From Metarhizobium sp964253915 (GTDB lineage Bacteria; Pseudomonadota; Alphaproteobacteria; Rhizobiales; Rhizobiaceae), in contig NZ_CAXUSG020000040.1 of NCBI RefSeq assembly GCF_964253915.1, forward strand, positions 1-5,189: a DNA stretch of 5,189 nt, written 5' to 3'. Shown here in pieces: positions 4,669 to 5,189 of this stretch (its first letter is position 1; each line of letters begins with the position of its first letter). The notes under the pieces were generated by a model that was given only the letters and a program-made list of their open reading frames with translations, did not search any database and was not told the origin of the DNA. The position numbers were made by a program, and so were the translations under genes.

Positions 4669-5028
4669 ATGAGAGCTAATGGTTTCGAGACCTACTCGCA
4701 GCTGCAGGATCACCTGGCGGAACTCGACGATGTGACGGTGACCGCGGCAGGCGAGCGCCCAGAACTTGCCAAGGACTGCAGTCATGAAGACCTCCGACGA
4801 CAGATAGCTTGGCTAAGGCACGAAGTGGCTGAAATGCGGGCCGAACTTTCGGCGATCTCAGAGGTGAAGCTGGTAACGCCACCAGCAGATCGCTCTTGGT
4901 CGCAGATTGCAACAACGGCCGTCGTGACCTTCGTAATCGGCGCAATTGCGAATCGACTGCGCCTTGGGCTTGCCGGCGCTGTCGCGGCTCCGCTCGTGGC
5001 AGCTAAAATCGAAAAACAGATTTGGTAG
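4669..5028 (+). CDS. Coiled-coil, membrane-anchored protein of the stress operon
   Basis: A 119-aa protein, MRANGFETYSQLQDHLAELD at the N-terminus. A charged helix with heptad-like spacing (DLRRQIAWLRHEVAEMRAELSA, cited in part) at about residues 41-63 probably forms a coiled coil. A linker (VTPPADRSW) leads to a hydrophobic segment IATTAVVTFVIGAIA (about 78-92) and a second Gly/Ala-rich stretch (LGLAGAVAAPLVAAKI), ending KQIW. One or two membrane passes are possible. The layout recalls small DUF883/ElaB-like stress proteins, but I see no match strong enough to assign the family. ATG 4669 is 5 nt after AAGGAGG; the GTG at 4666 is too close to it. It is the last gene of the EcfG-driven operon, 11 nt after the BON gene. 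Confidence 0.78.
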   Translation: MRANGFETYSQLQDHLAELDDVTVTAAGERPELAKDCSHEDLRRQIAWLRHEVAEMRAELSAISEVKLVTPPADRSWSQIATTAVVTFVIGAIANRLRLGLAGAVAAPLVAAKIEKQIW

Positions 5029-5102
5029 GTGGTGCCCGCTGAATAAGCAGTGAAGCCGCCTTCGGCCTAATCGGCTGCGTGGCTGTCCAACAGTCATTGC
5101 GG

Positions 5103-5137
5103 AAAAAGATAACCCCGCTTCACGCGGGGTTAATTTT
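5103..5137. terminator. Bidirectional hairpin terminator between convergent genes
   Basis: AACCCCGC (5111-5118), loop TTCAC and GCGGGGTT (5124-5131) form a perfect 8-bp stem. On the minus strand it is followed by ATCTTTTTCC, a good T-run, and on the plus strand by AATTTT, a weaker one. It lies between the plus-strand stress operon ending at 5028 and the minus-strand gene ending at 5151, and probably serves both. Confidence 0.75.
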
Positions 5138-5150
5138 GGAGACAGGCCAC

Positions 5151-5189
5151 TTAGTTCCAGTTTTGACGCCCATACCAGTCGTCAACGTC
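5151..5189 (-). CDS. C-terminal fragment of a minus-strand gene
   Basis: Reading leftwards from the right edge, a frame of 12 codons ends at TAA (5153-5151) and encodes DVDDWYGRQNWN. It is followed at once by a hairpin whose T-run lies on the minus side, which is what supports a real gene end here. The rest of the gene is beyond the window, and 12 residues are too few to name a family. Confidence 0.45.
   Translation of the reverse strand, partial: DVDDWYGRQNWN

Noticed and set aside
1..5189. CRISPR array, tRNA, rRNA, IS element or integrase
   Set aside because: I found no spaced direct repeats, cloverleaf, transposase or integrase motif, or terminal inverted repeats in the window.

Overview
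The window looks like accessory DNA from a rhizobial alphaproteobacterium (Rhizobiales; genus not resolved). The reasons are a DUF982 protein, a family concentrated in that order, two good matches to the alphaproteobacterial EcfG/RpoE2 general-stress promoter (GGAAC-N16/17-CGTT), and a run of very small stress-type genes. Nothing here is a housekeeping gene, and there is no rRNA, tRNA, transposase or CRISPR array.

Left part (1-1390, minus strand): a two-gene unit. An ImmA/IrrE-type (M78/DUF955) zinc peptidase is followed, 4 nt after its stop, by a class III nucleotidyl cyclase-like protein that runs off the left edge. The cyclase keeps both metal-binding aspartates. As I recall the family, it also carries the extra motifs (KGxxW, IDxGFR, LKGVxGxxYP) of the cyclases used in Pycsar anti-phage signalling. 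This is the most likely defence or signalling system in the window. No Pycsar effector is visible; one could lie beyond position 1.

Middle-left (1391-2544): an unrecognised 170-aa protein on the plus strand, divergent from the peptidase and preceded by a dyad-symmetric site, then an unrecognised 109-aa protein on the minus strand that converges with it.

Middle-right (2740-3404): a DUF982 gene directly behind an EcfG-type promoter, followed by a BrnA-like ribbon-helix-helix antitoxin gene with no BrnT toxin beside it, then a hairpin terminator. From 3405 to 3792 there is little beyond one doubtful 50-codon ORF and a short palindrome.

Right part (3793-5137): a 65-aa acidic protein; a candidate structured small RNA with its own strong terminator (about 4095-4203); then a second EcfG-type promoter that appears to drive three tightly spaced genes: a 24-aa membrane miniprotein, a BON-domain protein and a coiled-coil/membrane-anchored protein. 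A hairpin terminator with T-rich flanks on both sides separates this operon from a converging minus-strand gene, of which only the last 12 codons are present.

Overall, the right half reads as a small general-stress-response cluster (envelope and small-protein functions), while the left edge is a candidate cyclic-nucleotide defence island. All family assignments were made by eye from motifs; no search was run.
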